The notes below the pieces were generated by a model, which was given only the letters and a program-made list of their open reading frames with translations, was not told the DNA's origin and made no database searches. DNA of 64,000 nt from assembly GCA_947034895.1 (NCBI GenBank), contig OX344762.1:25214760-25278759 (forward strand), written 5' to 3'. Each line of letters begins with the position of its first letter. Positions within the stretch are counted from its first letter, which is position 1. Of the stretch, positions 37,999 through 49,907 are shown one piece after another. The DNA comes from Rhytidiadelphus loreus. Its lineage: Eukaryota; Streptophyta; Bryopsida; Hypnales; Hylocomiaceae. The translations under genes were made by a program, and so were the position numbers.

Positions 37999-39491
37999 CT
38001 ACTTTCTAAAAACCTCTTTCTGGTTTAGGAAGTCACTCATATTAGGAGGAGGACCCACTTTCTCGTATTCTTCACCTCTCTTTCCCATTGTATCCTTCAT
38101 CCACTTCATCCACTGCGTATAATACTCGCTTTCGGCTCTCAGATCCACAAACTCGTCTTCCAACACTTGTACTCTAGTCTCATGGAACTTCACCAAATTC
38201 CGAAGCATTTCTAACTCCTCTGGTAGATTACCGTATGTCGAGGCCGTTGCCAAAACGTCCACCTCCTTGACATGTTTTTTGGCTGCTTCGTAATATTTCT
38301 TTTCTTCTTTGGTAATTTGAACACGCAGTGCTCGCCGCTCATTCTGTGCTTTCCTACGTCTGCGTTGCAGGGTTTCTAATTTTGATTCCCACAATAAACA
38401 ATGGTCAGCTTGCGACAATTTCCCGATGCTCTGCTTAGTTAAATACTGGTCTCCATTCTTCTTAAAAGCAACAAAATCGTCATCTCTCTCTTTGAGTATT
38501 TGGTTGAGAGACCTCAATTGTTGCTTCAAATAAGCTTCAGTGGGAGAAGACACTTCGCGTTCCTTCAAATTCTTCAGTTCCTCACTCTTTGTACTCAATG
38601 ATAAACGTGCACTCTCGATTTTGGCAATCAAGGTCTCCTCATTGTCTGATGAATCACTATCACCTTCTAGCATCGCACACTCCTCTGTGGAAAAGTCCTC
38701 CACTTCCATGGGGTCAACTTTTTCCAAGACTTCTTCAGGGCTGGTTGAAGTAATGGGTTCTTTTTCACGATCTTTCTTCTTCTGAAGGCCACATCCAAAG
38801 ACTTCTTGGACTCGGTGACAAAAACATCTTCATCATCGCTAGAGAAGGAATATCCGTTGTACTCATGGGTGTGCTCGTCCGAGGAAGAAGTGGAAGACCA
38901 AACTACTTCTTCATCAGCAACAAATGATGCTCCACGCTTAATCGGTGTCATCATCTTGCTTATATCAAGAGGATACTTTGCCCACAAGTTGGAGGCTTCC
39001 TCCCACTCTTTTTGGTCCGGACGGACCGCAATAGGCATTTCTGGGAGTGTTGTCCAATCGACTACCTTCTTCAAAACAACTTCGGCATACACCATTCGTA
39101 CAAGAAAGAAACTGAAATTATCGTTTCTGTACACCTTGGTCTCCAAATATAGAAGGGTCCATATTTCGCAGCATCTACGCATGAACCTTGTGTCCGTAGC
39201 ATACGCAAGGTTAACCTTTTGGTTTTGAACGTGCAAAGGGTGACGACACAACGGAAATAACTTGCTGATGTGGCACCAATCCACATACTTCGCAACAGTC
39301 CGGTAACTCCAAGGCTCTGGTTCATCCCTCCAACCCTTAAAAGCCTTAATCTTCGGATGAAGTAATATGGCCACGCGCTTCTTGTGCTTCTTGCCTGACC
39401 GTTTTCGACCCTTGTCCTTCATCGCCCTTTTCTCTTGCGGAGTCAATGGAGTAGGTATGGTAGGAGGAGATGGCGAGGTCGTACGCTCCAT
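37999..39491 (-). pseudogene. Unknown-family protein, mirror paralog, one frameshift
   Basis: Read leftward from the ATG at 39491, residues 1-45 are basic (KGRKRSGKKHKKRVAILL). The family block follows: FKGWRDEPEPWS, YVDWCHISKLFP, RRCCEIWTLLY, VYAEVVLKKVVDWTTLP. An acidic Ser-rich region comes next. Near 38760-38790 the reading frame must change: the first frame ends uselessly at 38667, while the other continues as EKVDPMEVEDFSTEECAML and runs through long coiled coils to a stop at 37999. A 46-base intron (GT..CCTTCAG) could in principle fix this but is too short to be likely, so I call a one-base indel. There is no RING finger. The gene is the mirror partner of the one at 50245. Motif array 2 lies 342 bp upstream of the ATG. 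Confidence 0.7.
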
Positions 39492-39832
39492 GTTTTAACA
39501 ACGTATGTATAACTAAGCAATATATACTATATAAAAGTCTCAATGCCAAAATACTTACTCTAACTAAGTGAAACTAGTAATCATACGTGTGACACATTTA
39601 CAAATATCGAAGCAGAAGTAGATGTTCAAGGTTCAAAGATCGTAGCGGATAGGGTCAAGTTTACGAAACACCGCGGTTTAGACATGCATGGAATGAGAAG
39701 AATGAAATTCCTTCATTCCCCAATCCCTGCCTCACGCACATGCAGTCAGCCACTTCAAGGTGGATGACAGCCTTTGCACAGAAGCAGGGGGACTGACGAC
39801 CGCAAGTCCACCCCACCCCATTTGTACTGGGA

Positions 39833-40072
39833 CTAGCGGTCGCGGGAGGGCGAGTGCGGGTCCCCCGACCGAACAAGGGCGACTGCGGGTACCCAGGCGA
39901 CCACGGGTCCACAAGGCGACTTCGGGTGCGGGTCCCTGGGCGACTTCGGGTGCGGGTCCCTGGGTGACCTCGGGTGCGGGTCCCTGGGCGACTTCGGGTG
40001 CGGGTCCCTAGGCGACTTCAGGTGTGGGTCCCTGGGCGACTTCGGGTGCAGGTCCCTGGGCGACTTCGGGTG
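39833..40072. repeat. GC-rich motif array 2, upstream of the leftward family gene
   Basis: A unit of about 24 bp made of GGGCGACTTCGGGT plus GCGGGTCCCT repeats about seven times, after a more irregular start. It lies 342 bp before the ATG at 39491 (minus strand). Relative to that gene the motif reads ACCCGAAGTCGCCC, the same sense as in arrays 6 and 7 relative to their genes. Confidence 0.9.
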
Positions 40073-41181
40073 ATTTTTCAGGCAAAGACAAATAAAAGAG
40101 GAATCTAACACAAGTGGTTTCATATTTTTGGAAGTATTTTATAATTACTTATAAATTTCCAAAGGACTTCTATCATAGGTCCCTATTTATGCCCCTAGGT
40201 CTTCTGCAAAATGTTCACTTGCAACTTCTAAACATAAATGGGAAAGTAAAGATAATGGATTGGCTCTTACAATTCATAATTTTTTTTTCTCGAATCATAT
40301 AATGATTATGGAGGTCAATTTATGAACTACAGATTGTCCATTTCAAAGCCACTTATAGAGTCCATTATTAATGCCCGCTCCATTTCAAAGTCTTCTACCT
40401 TATCTTTACTTTCACATCCACACAAATGGAGAAAGGAACCCTCTTTAAAATCCAATGGACGTTGGATTTGGAGAAACTCCCCAACTAAAAAAATATTTAC
40501 GATAGTGTTTCCTTGAGTGTCAAATGCTTCAATGCACACCCTTGCCTGAGCAAAAAAATTTATGTATCAATGAATAGGTGGTAGTGAAATTGTAGGCCAC
40601 CAGAATTAAAAATATTCCCAACCTGTAATGAGTTTAATAGCTATTCAAGTGATATTAAGTTTTGGAAGAGAACATTTTAGAGTGCCAATATAATTTGTAG
40701 TTCTTCATTTCACCTTCAATCCCAATTTTCTTTTATAAGCAATACAATCAATAAACAAAATGAAAATTTTCTTGGTTATCATCTCACAACTCTTATCCAA
40801 TTTTGCACTCAAAGGAAACGTGCATACTAATACACAACTACACAAGCTAATTAAACATTCATACGGTTAGATTTTCGGGTTTAGGGTACTTGCTTCAATG
40901 GCAATTACTATAAGTCCATGCTCAATTTTCATAGGAAAAATACAAGAGGGAAAGGCTTAAGGCACTTAGGACTTTATTAGTAATGCACTCTAATTGTTAA
41001 GTTAAACTTATCTTTTGACCCTACATAGATTAAGCAAACACCCGTCTTGTAAAATCAAATTTCATTCAGAAGTATTTATTCGTCATTCTCCATAATGACG
41101 AACAAATCTAATTAAATAATGATTTACCACAATTGAATTCTAAAATACTCTATATCATTACAAATTAGTTACTTTAAAGTT
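40073..41181. other. AT-rich module, left inverted-repeat arm
   Basis: No coding frame of note. The block 40073-40560 is the inverted match of 49230-49600, and 40700-41180 is the inverted match of 48590-49080. A third partial copy lies at 43060-43680 in mixed orientation. The short frame at 40322-40539 is by chance. Confidence 0.65.
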
Positions 41182-41500
41182 TCAAAAAATCCCGTGAAGA
41201 CCTCGGTATAGGCCACGCGACGTGCTTCGAGGATTGAGCCAAGGACCACTTTGAATTCCGCACCGAAATGTTTTTCATCTCAGTGCGCAATTCAAAGTGG
41301 TCCTTGACCAAACCTGTAAGACCCAACCATAACCTCCTATATCATGCACACGGAGTTGGGAATCGAACCGTAGACCTCCCAGACTCCACTTGAGTTCGAA
41401 GAAGTTGACCCTTGTGTGAGAATCCCTTCCACTACTTCACCTTCCCGTTGGTCACATCGGAAATCACCTTTGATGCACCACTCCTTGTCCATCCCATCTT
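41182..41500 (-). ncRNA. Pol III-like unit 1: A/B boxes, long hairpin, T6
   Basis: On the minus strand the order is: A box TAGTGGAAGGG (41424-41434), B box GGTTCGATTCC (41359-41369), hairpin (41231-41314, stem about 32 bp with small bulges, loop about 18 nt), then TTTTTT (41184-41189). The A box fits TRGYNNARNNG and the B box fits GGTTCGANNCC exactly. This is the layout of a tRNA-derived SINE or of a Pol III transcript that carries a hairpin. It is not a tRNA gene: no acceptor stem forms. Motif array 3 lies just upstream. Transcription is inferred. Confidence 0.6.
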
Positions 41501-41576
41501 TATTCTTTTTTTTCTTTGATTCTATTGGGCTTCAAAATACCATCAGCTGCCCAACACGAAATAGTCTCAACGTTTG

Positions 41577-41822
41577 GACCCGAAGTCGCCCCACCCGAAG
41601 TCGCCCTACCCGCGGTCGCCCAAGTCCCAGAAAAGAGGGAAGCAAAAATGCGTGAGTTCTTCCCTCCTCTCTGGACCCGCGGTCGCCCTACCCGAAGTTG
41701 CCCTACCCGCAGTCGCCCCACCCGAGGTCGCCCCAGCACCGCAGAAAGAAGTCCCTAGTTTCCCCCTTTTCTGGACCCGCGGTCGCCTCACCCGCGGTCG
41801 CCTCACCCGCAGTCGCCCCTAC
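41577..41822. repeat. GC-rich motif array 3, upstream of Pol III-like unit 1
   Basis: Copies of ACCCG(A/C)(A/G)GTCGCCC are interleaved with a spacer that begins 'gtcccagaaaagaggga'. The same spacer, in the opposite orientation, is part of the 82-bp minisatellite in array 5, which is its mirror partner in the inverted repeat. No gene lies to its right until the kinase. Confidence 0.88.
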
Positions 41823-43697
41823 ATTGGTATTTGAAAGAGTGACTTACAGAAGACTGCAGTCATGGTAGGTGAGATCATAGAATAATCTCTAGATAGCTTA
41901 CAATTATATCACATGATCATTTTATTAAATGGTCTCTAACAAGGCTTCAATATCCTCAAGCCCTACAATGATGAACCCAAAACCCTACAAAGCCCTCGCA
42001 AACTAGAACCAGAAACGCAAACCTAAACCCTGAAATGCCCAACGCATTTTAGGATGGTTTATGAATTTGCTTGAACCCCAAAATGACCCTGGAATTTGCT
42101 AAGCTTCTAGAATTTGCTCTAAATTGAACAAAAATCCAACATTTTGATACGTTCTATCCATTCTTTTTGAATTGTAACCGTGTAAATTCAAACTAGACAT
42201 ATTAGAGATCACATTAGAAAAGAAAACACAACAATACCTCTAATTTATTGAAAGATTATAATGTTTTATCATGAGGGTGTTAAATTTGTGAAAGTGATTT
42301 GAAGTATTTCAATCCTCTTTTCAAATGTGAAATCTAAAAAGTTCGTCACCTAAAAAATATGAGCTTAAAGGGCCTAAGGTGCATAAACCCAATCAATTTA
42401 TAACTTCTCAAAATCTACTTTATCATTTTTTTAAATTTCATTTGTAATGTGATATTTTCTCAAAGATTTAGTGTGTTTGAGGCTCATTCCTAAGAGCCCT
42501 CAACACTACAAAAAGTCAAGATTGCAAGTGTACACCCATGCACAAAATCTTAAATAGAAAAATCATAATCAATCATTTTCAAAATCAGATTTTTGAAGCT
42601 AAAACTAAACTTCAAAAAGAATTTTCCAAAAATATGAATTACTACATATAGTAATTTGGTAAGGTTTTGTTTAACTTAGGAAATTGGTTGAGGACCCATC
42701 CTGTCCTCGGGGTCACTTAGGGGTTCACTTGAACAAGAAGCCAACATCTTGAATTATAGAATCAATTTCTGTATACTTCTTCATTTTTCCTCCAATCCCA
42801 AGAAACTTTTTTTCTGCAAACTTTAAAATTGTTGTGGAGAGGGGTAATACACTCGAAGTGAAGAATGTACATTTCTCTTGTTATAATCTTAAAACTCTTC
42901 CGCAATTTTGCACTCAAAATGAATGTGCATACTAACAAGCAAGTTGTTTAAACATTCATACGTTTAGATTAAAAAATAAATAGGAAACTTGCTTCAATGG
43001 GAATAACTACAAGTCCATGCTCTTTTCAGAACAGAAAAACTAAGGTAGGAGGTTGTAAAAGAGTGCGGGCATTAAGAATGGCTCCTATAAATGGTTGTGG
43101 AATGGTGCATCTAAAGTTCTGAAATTGACCAATACATTCATTGAATGAACCAAGGAAGAAAACATTATTAATTGGAAGAGCCAATCATTCTCTGTGTTTT
43201 CTCCATTTTTATTTAGAATTGCAAGTGAACCATTCATGAAAGATCTAGGGTCACAAATAGGGACCTATGACCCAACTCGTTTGAAAATTCATAAGTAATT
43301 CAAAAATCTTTGGAAAAATATGAAACCACTTGGGTTAGATTCCTCATCAATTTCTCTTTGTCTGAAAAATGAGCTAAAAATATTCCCGTCCAAAGAAATA
43401 CACGAAAAAGGCAGACCAGCCCTTAGGTGCACCATTTCTGAGCCTCCTACCTTACACTTGGAAAGGCATAGGCTCTTAGGGGTTCATTAGTAAATAATGC
43501 ACTCTAATTGTTAAGTTAAACTTATCTTTTGACCCTACATAGATAAAGCAAACACCCCGTATTGTAAAATCAAATTTCATTCACAAGTATTTATTTGTCA
43601 TTGTCCCTAATGACGAACAATTCTAATTAAATAAAGATTTAGCACAATTGAATTCTAAAATACTCTATATCATTACGAATTAGATACTTTAAAGTTT
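41823..43697. other. AT-rich spacer within the giant element
   Basis: The part 41823-42080 matches 47170-47440 inverted ('atcatgtgatataattgtaagctatctag' shared). The part 42790-43060 matches 46970-47160 inverted. The part 43060-43440 repeats the AT-rich module of 49230-49600. No gene is seen. A lone CACTA-like end at 42504 has no partner. Confidence 0.55.
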
Positions 43698-44030
43698 CAA
43701 AAAATCCCGTGAAGACCTCGGTATAGGCCACGCGACGTGCTTCGAGGATTGAGCCAAGGGGCACTTCGAATTTCGCACTGAAATGTTTTTCATCTCAGTG
43801 CGAAATTCAAAGTGCCCCTTGACCAAACCCGTAAGACCCAACTATAACCTCCTACATCATGCACATGGAGTTGGGAATCGAACCGCAGACCTCCCAGACT
43901 CCACTTGAGTTCGAAGAAGTTGACCCTTGTGTGAGAATCCCTTCCACTACTTCACCTTTCTGTTGGTCACATCGGGAATCACCTTTGATGCACCACTCCT
44001 TGTCCATCCCATTTTTATTCCTTTTTTTCT
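43698..44030 (-). ncRNA. Pol III-like unit 2: A/B boxes, long hairpin, T6
   Basis: On the minus strand: A box TAGTGGAAGGG (43939-43949), B box GGTTCGATTCC (43874-43884), hairpin (43746-43829), T6 (43699-43704). Box sequences equal those of units 1 and 3. Its stem differs from unit 1 at several positions on both arms so that pairing is kept (GGACC/GGTCC becomes GGGGC/GCCCC). Array 4 lies immediately upstream and is shared, back to back, with the kinase gene. Confidence 0.6.
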
Positions 44031-44053
44031 TTGATTCTATTGGCTTCAAAATA

Positions 44054-44444
44054 CCCGAAGTCGCCCAACACAAAATAGTCTCTCAGTCGCCCCACGGCTC
44101 CATAGCCCCACCCGAAGTCGCCCCACCCGAAGTTGCCCCACCCGTAGTCGCCCAATCCCCCAAAGAGGATTACAAATGCGTGAATTTTCCACGACTTCTG
44201 GACCCGCGGTCGCCCCACCCGAAGTCGCCTACCCGAAGTCGCCCCAGTCGAGGTCGCCCCAGCACCAAAAAAGCTGGAAGTCCCAAGTTCCAGGGCGACC
44301 TCGGGTGTAGGGGGCGACCTCGGGTTCAGGTTTCAAGACCGCTTTGGTACCCGCGGTCGCCCTTACCCGCACGCACCCTGTTACCCGCACGCGCCCCTAT
44401 GGCGACCGCGGGTACTTAAGCGGTCGCCCCACCCGCATTCGCCA
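44054..44444. repeat. GC-rich motif array 4, between Pol III-like unit 2 and the kinase gene
   Basis: Mixed-orientation copies of GGGCGACCTCGGGT and its complement, with ACCCGCACGCGCCC variants. It lies between two diverging units: Pol III-like unit 2 reading left and the kinase gene reading right, whose ATG at 44597 is 153 bp away. That position is typical of a shared, bidirectional promoter region. Confidence 0.88.
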
Positions 44445-44596
44445 GTCTTGGTCCTGTGCTACGGCTTTCATCCACCTTGTAGTAGCTGAATGCGAGCTTG
44501 TGGGCCAAGGCGGTGATTGGGGGGTGGACTTGTTGCCCTTTTTTTCCACGACTCTATTTATTGATCGATTGTAGGTAACTTTGTGAAGGAAGAGCT

Positions 44597-46236
44597 ATGC
44601 CTAATCCAGGAGAAGGGAGTAGTACAATGCGTCCGTCTCTATGGGATATTAACCACGATGACCCCCGGGAATGGGAGAATGCTACAAGGAAATATGTAAG
44701 GGGCACCGACCTTGACAATCCCGCGGAGTTCCAAGTGACTATTGACTCATACGAGTCAACGGGTGGAGAGTCATCATCAAAGTCGAAGAAGTCAAAGACG
44801 GCACATGATAAGGACCCAACTTATCCTCCACGTGATTATTCAATATTTGCACAGCGAGTGTGTTTCGAATGGTACGAGGGACGCACTGTGGAATTCCTAG
44901 AGTCTACATACTTGAGGCATAAAGAATCAGGCATCATTAAGTTGAAGAGAGATTTGAGCACTTTTATTCTAAAAAAGTGCAAAGAATCCCCGAAATATGC
45001 TGACGTGGATGAAACGTACTTTGGCAACTATGAGAAGTGGATGGAGAACGTGCTCATGGAAATCATTTTCAATACCAAAAAAATCATTGTAGAGCACCAA
45101 CCTATAGTCCCTAGGTGTGAAAATAAGGAGACCATCGAATTCCACGCAAAAATGGCATGGTGGCAGAAAGCGGCGTCTAGACTATCGAAGACTGTATCTA
45201 GGGCGATGGGGTGGCAGTTGGACGCATTGACGGCTGCTCTTTCTTAAAACAGTGGATCGTCTCTCATGTGGATCAATTCTAGTGCAAAGTGGTTCCGCTT
45301 AGTGGATATGACCAACAAGGGGGGTATGGAAAGGTGCGTAAGGTATACATTGATGGCATGTCTACAATACCCAAGCATGTACATTTTGCGGGGAAGGTGT
45401 CAAAGCAAACAAACACGCGTGATGCGAGATATGAACGATCCATTGAGGCCTTGGTGTGTCCTTTAAATCACCCAGCCATTGTTAAATTTGTGGCTATCCA
45501 CGCCAATACAATGGAGGCCTACACGTTGTGGTGGAATGGTGGTAATTTGAACAAACTTGTTCGCTTGAATGAGAAGGTCGTGCCACATGCCGATTGGCAC
45601 AAAATCAAGTTGGTGAAGGAACTTCAACAAGAGCAGGTGAAGCAAATTAGCCTCTTTCGAAGGCACAAGGCGAAGTTAGCATGGGCCCTTGTTTATGTGA
45701 CAAGTCTTGTACACAATGAAGGTGTTCTACACAACGATTTGTCTCCCAACAACATATTAATCCATTATCCGCCGTACTCGGATGATGTTATAAACATTGG
45801 GATTTGCGATTGGGGAATTGCCAGTCGTATACAAGAGGGAGCTCCCTCCCATTTTGGATACAAAACCACGAAAGAGAGGGATGACATGTTGAAAGGCAAA
45901 TGGTGGGTGGCTCCAGAGTTGTTCTATGTGTTTGGGCCAAAGGGTTCAGAAACGAGCCTTGACAAGATGCAAGCCAGGCACAAGTATACGGTTAAGTCTG
46001 ATTCGTTTTCTATTGGTAAATTGATTTGGAACATGAAAATTGGTTATATGGGTGAATATGACAGGGAACTATTCAAAAACCCTGAGTCGGGAAAGTTCTT
46101 TACAATGAAGTTACGTGCGCTTATGGATCTTGACTTACAGACGAGACTCACATGCTCTGAGGTGGTAGCTTCACTCATGCTTCCACCCTGGAATATGAAG
46201 CCTCCAGAATTAGTTTTTCGGGACTCCGTGTTGTAG
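44597..46236 (+). CDS. Cargo protein kinase, two exons, about 517 aa
   Basis: Exon 1 (44597-45193) encodes 199 residues of unknown type, with a SSSKSKKSK patch. A phase-0 intron of 89 bp (GTATCT..TTCTAG, 45194-45282) joins it to exon 2 (45283-46236), which reaches TAG. Exon 2 is a protein kinase domain: glycine loop GYDQQGGYGKV (about 207-217), a candidate ATP lysine near 237, αC Glu in ERSIEAL, catalytic loop HNDLSPNN (Asp351, Asn356; HND replaces HRD), metal-binding CDWG (Asp375 in place of DFG), WWVAPELF as the APE motif, and SDSFSIGKLIWNM in helix F. All catalytic residues are present, so activity is plausible. Substrate is unknown. It is the centre of the inverted repeat and the only cargo gene without a stop or frameshift, if the intron is real. 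A relation to RING or transposase function is not shown. Confidence 0.8.
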
Positions 46237-47442
46237 TGTGATAGAAGAATACCATAGTATCATTTTGGAGTAGTACTTCTAGTACATGTAATCAAATTTT
46301 AATATGAAGTGCCATTTTCCCCAAATTGGCAATATTGTGGATCTATTCTTCATGGTATGTTGTATTGAATCTCTCATATCAATGTTTGTATTTTGCTGCA
46401 ATGAATGAATTAAATAGGCTTAATGTTCCAGTAAGATATCCTATAGTAAGATATATAGCCTTGGAATAATGGAGCCCATTTTCCTTCTAAAAAGCATTGA
46501 CAATCGGCACTTGTATTGGTTCATCCGGCAAAAAAGGATGACTTTCTTGTAATCTTAATAGGTTTTTGGCAATAAAAATGACATTTCTCAATTGGTTTGA
46601 ATGGGCCAGAAAAAATGGGAACATAAGGGTTAAATGCAATACACCATTTTTAGGTGAAATTAATTTCACCTTTATATGTAGAAATTACGTTTTCTCTCAA
46701 CAAAACCATTTTGGTCTACAAATTAAAAATTAAATTTTGAATTTGCCTTTTAATGTTTCACAAAACATTTTTACAAAGAGTACCTTGAAGGCTTCTTCCA
46801 GGTTCATTACTTTTGAATACAAGGTCAAAATATTCTTGCAAGATCTATATGTTTGAGCCATAATTGAAAACTAATAAAAGTTTCTTTAGATGTGAATTTA
46901 ACCCCTGAAGTTCGAAGGCCATTATAGGTTCAGAACCACTAAAAACCGTCACTTTGGCTACTTTGAGAAAATATCTTGAAGTGCATTACAATAAGAGTGC
47001 ATTAATTATTAAGCCCTATGTGCCTAAGCCTTTCCCTCTTGTATTTTTCCTATGAAAAAAAAGCATGGACTTACAGTAATTGGGATTGAAGCAAGTTTCC
47101 TATTTATTTTTTAATCTAACCGTATGAATGTTTAAACAACTTGCTTGTTAGTAGGCACATATAATGTTGACTTCTTGTACAATTTAAAGCAAATTCATAA
47201 AACATCCTAAAATGCATTGGGCATTTGAGGGTTACGGTTTGGATTCTAGGGTTCTACTTTGCGAGGGCTTTGTCGGGTTTTCGGTTCATGATTGTAGGGC
47301 TTCAAAATATTGAAGCCTTGTTAGGGACCATTTAATAAAATGATCATGTGATATAATTGTAAGCTATCTAGAAAATATTCTATGATCTCACCTACCATGA
47401 CAGCAGTCTTCTATAAGTGACTCTTTCAAATACTGATGTAGG
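46237..47442. other. Kinase 3' flank and AT-rich spacer
   Basis: No gene. From about 46970 the sequence enters the right arm of the inverted repeat: 46970-47160 pairs with 42790-43060, and 47170-47440 pairs with 41823-42080. Confidence 0.55.
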
Positions 47443-48215
47443 GGCGACCGCGGGTCCAGAGAAGGGGGAGATTGGGGACTTCTTTCTGCGGTGCTGGGGC
47501 GACTTCGTGTGGGGCGACCGCGGGTAGGGCGACTACGGGTCCAGAGAAGGGGGAAATTGGGGACTTCTTTCTGCGGTGCTGGGGCGACCTCGGGTGGGGC
47601 GACTTCGGGTGGGGCGACCGCGGGTAGGGCGACTACGGCTCCAGAGAAGGGGGAAATTGGGGACTTCTTTCTGCGGTGCTGGGGCGACTTCGGGTGGGGC
47701 GACCGCGGGTCCAGAGAGGAGGGAAAAACTCACGCATTTGAAATTCCCTCTTCTCTGGGACTTGGGCGACTTCGGGTGGGGCGACTGCGGGTCCAGAGAG
47801 GAGGGAAAAACTCACGCATTTGAAATTCCCTCTTCTCTGGGACTTGGGCGACTTCGGGTGGGGCGACCGCGGGTCCAGAGAGGAGGGAAAAACTCACGCA
47901 TTTGAAATTCCCTCTTCTCTGGGACTTGGGCGACTTCGGGTGGGGCGACCGCGGGTCTAGAGAGGAGGGAAAAACTCACGCATTTGAAATTCCCTCTTCT
48001 CTGGGACTTGGGCGACTTCGGGTGGGGCGACCGCGGGTCCAGAGAGGAGGGAAAAACTCACGCATTTGAAATTCCCTCTTCTCTGGGACTTGGGCGACTT
48101 CGGGTGGGGCGACCGCGGGTCCAGAGAGGAGGGAAAAACTCACGCATTTGAAATTCCCTCTTCTCTGGGACTTGGGCGACTTCGGGTGGGGCGACTTTGG
48201 GTCCAAAACTGGGAG
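47443..48215. repeat. GC-rich motif array 5 with an 82-bp minisatellite, upstream of Pol III-like unit 3
   Basis: The left part (47443-47681) has irregular copies of the 14-bp motif separated by an 'agagaagggggaaattgggg' spacer. From 47682 an 82-bp unit (two motifs plus a spacer with 'gaggagggaaaaactcacgc') repeats at 47682, 47764, 47846, 47928, 48010, 48092 and 48174 with almost no change. The low divergence marks recent expansion or homogenisation. It is the mirror partner of array 3. Confidence 0.92.
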
Positions 48216-48269
48216 ATTAATTTGTGTTGGGCGGCTCATGTTGTTTTGAAGACCCGTACAATCAAAGAA

Positions 48270-48599
48270 AAAAAAAGAATAAAAATGGGATGGACAAGAA
48301 GTGGTGCATCAAAGGTGATTCCCGGTGTGACCAACGGGAAGGTGAAGTAGTGGAAGGGATTCTCACACAAGGGTCGACTTCTTCGAATTCAAGTGGAGTC
48401 TGGGAGGTCTACGGTTCGATTCCCAACCCGGTGTACATGATGTACGAGGTTCTGGTTTGGGCTTCTTGGTTCGGTCAGGGACCTCTTCGAACTCCGCTAT
48501 GAGATAAGAAACAGGTCATAGTGGAGTTCGAAGAGGCTCCTGGTCAAACCTTCGAAGCATGTCATGTGGCGTATACCGAGGTCTTCACGGGATTTTTTG
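48270..48599 (+). ncRNA. Pol III-like unit 3: A/B boxes, long hairpin, T6
   Basis: On the plus strand: A box TAGTGGAAGGG (48348-48358), B box GGTTCGATTCC (48413-48423), hairpin (48468-48550, stem about 35 bp including G:U pairs), T6 (48593-48598). The loop and stem sequences are the most diverged of the three units, yet pairing is complete, and the boxes are unchanged. It is the mirror partner of unit 1. Confidence 0.6.
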
Positions 48600-49907
48600 A
48601 AACTTTAAAGCAACTAATTTGTAATGATATAGAGTATTTTAGAATTCAATTGTGCTAAATCTTTCTTTAATTAGAATTGTTCGTCATTATGGACAATGAC
48701 GAAGATGTACTTGCGAATGAAATTTGATTTTAGAAGAGGGGTGTTTGCATAATCTATTTAGAGTCAAAAGATAAGTTTAGCTTAACAATTAGAATGCATT
48801 ACTAATGACCCCCTAAGTGCCTATGCCTTTCCAACTGTATTTTTCCTTTATGAAAAGAGCATGGACTTATAGTTATTTCCATTGAAGCAAGTTTTATGAA
48901 ACAAGAACCTAACCATAGGAATGTTTAATTAGCTTGTGTATTAGTATGCACGTTTCATGAAGGTGCAATATTGGATAAGAGTTGTGAGATGATAACCTAC
49001 CAAATTTACTTTTTCATGGTTGAGTGTACTGCTTATAAAAATAAATTTGGGATTGGAGTTGAAATGAAGAACTACAAATTATATTGGCACACTAAAATGT
49101 TCTCTTCCAAAACTTAATATCACTTGAAAAAGCTATTAAACTCATTACATGTTGGGAATATTTTTAATTGCGGTGGCCCACGATTTTACTACCACCTATT
49201 CATTGATACATAAATTGTACTTCCTTTCTCCATTTGTGAGGATGTGAAAGTAAATATAAGGTAGAAGGCTCTAAAATGGAGTGGGCATTAAAAATGGACT
49301 CTATAAGTGGCTTTGAAATGGACAAACTGTAGTTCATAAATTGACCTCCATAATCATTAAATGATTCGAGAAAAAAAAATTATCAATTGTAAAAGCCAAT
49401 TCATTCTCTTTACTTCCCCATTTTTCTTTAGAAGTTGCAAGTGAACGTTTTACGGGAGACCTAGGGGCATAAGTAGGGACCTATGACACAAGTCCTTTGG
49501 AAATTTACAATTAATTAAAAAATACTTAAAAAAAATGAAATCACTTGTGTTAGATTCTTCTTTTATTTTTCTTTGTCTGAAAAATGATCTAAAAATATTT
49601 TCATTGAAGTAAATACATGAAAAAGGGAGATCAGTCTTGAGATGAGCCATTTGTGAGGGCCAGGGTGAATTGACTCCCTCATTGCCCATCCAGGGCTTGC
49701 CCTAGAATTTATTATTTGCACTGCTTAATTTTTGGGGGAATTCTGAAATCATATTTGCAATCAGAGGCCCCAAATTACTTCTAGGAGATGCAAGAATTAC
49801 CCAAAAGTTGGCAAAATATAGGGGGCTTTTTTTTAAAATCTAAGTTGACGGGGGCAATGAGGGGGTCAATTCTCCCTCTGCATTTCCTGAGTCTACTACC
49901 TTTCCCT
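48600..49907. other. AT-rich module, right inverted-repeat arm
   Basis: Inverted match of 40073-41180. The segment 49600-49900 has no partner on the left and shows no gene. The short minus-strand frames at 49450-49990 have no motif. Confidence 0.6.

Noticed and set aside
47443..48215. CRISPR-like array
   Set aside because: The unit is an 82-bp tandem repeat with no unique spacers, in plant nuclear DNA.
48270..48599. A true tRNA gene
   Set aside because: The A and B boxes are perfect, but no acceptor stem, anticodon arm or CCA-proximal structure forms; it is at best tRNA-derived.
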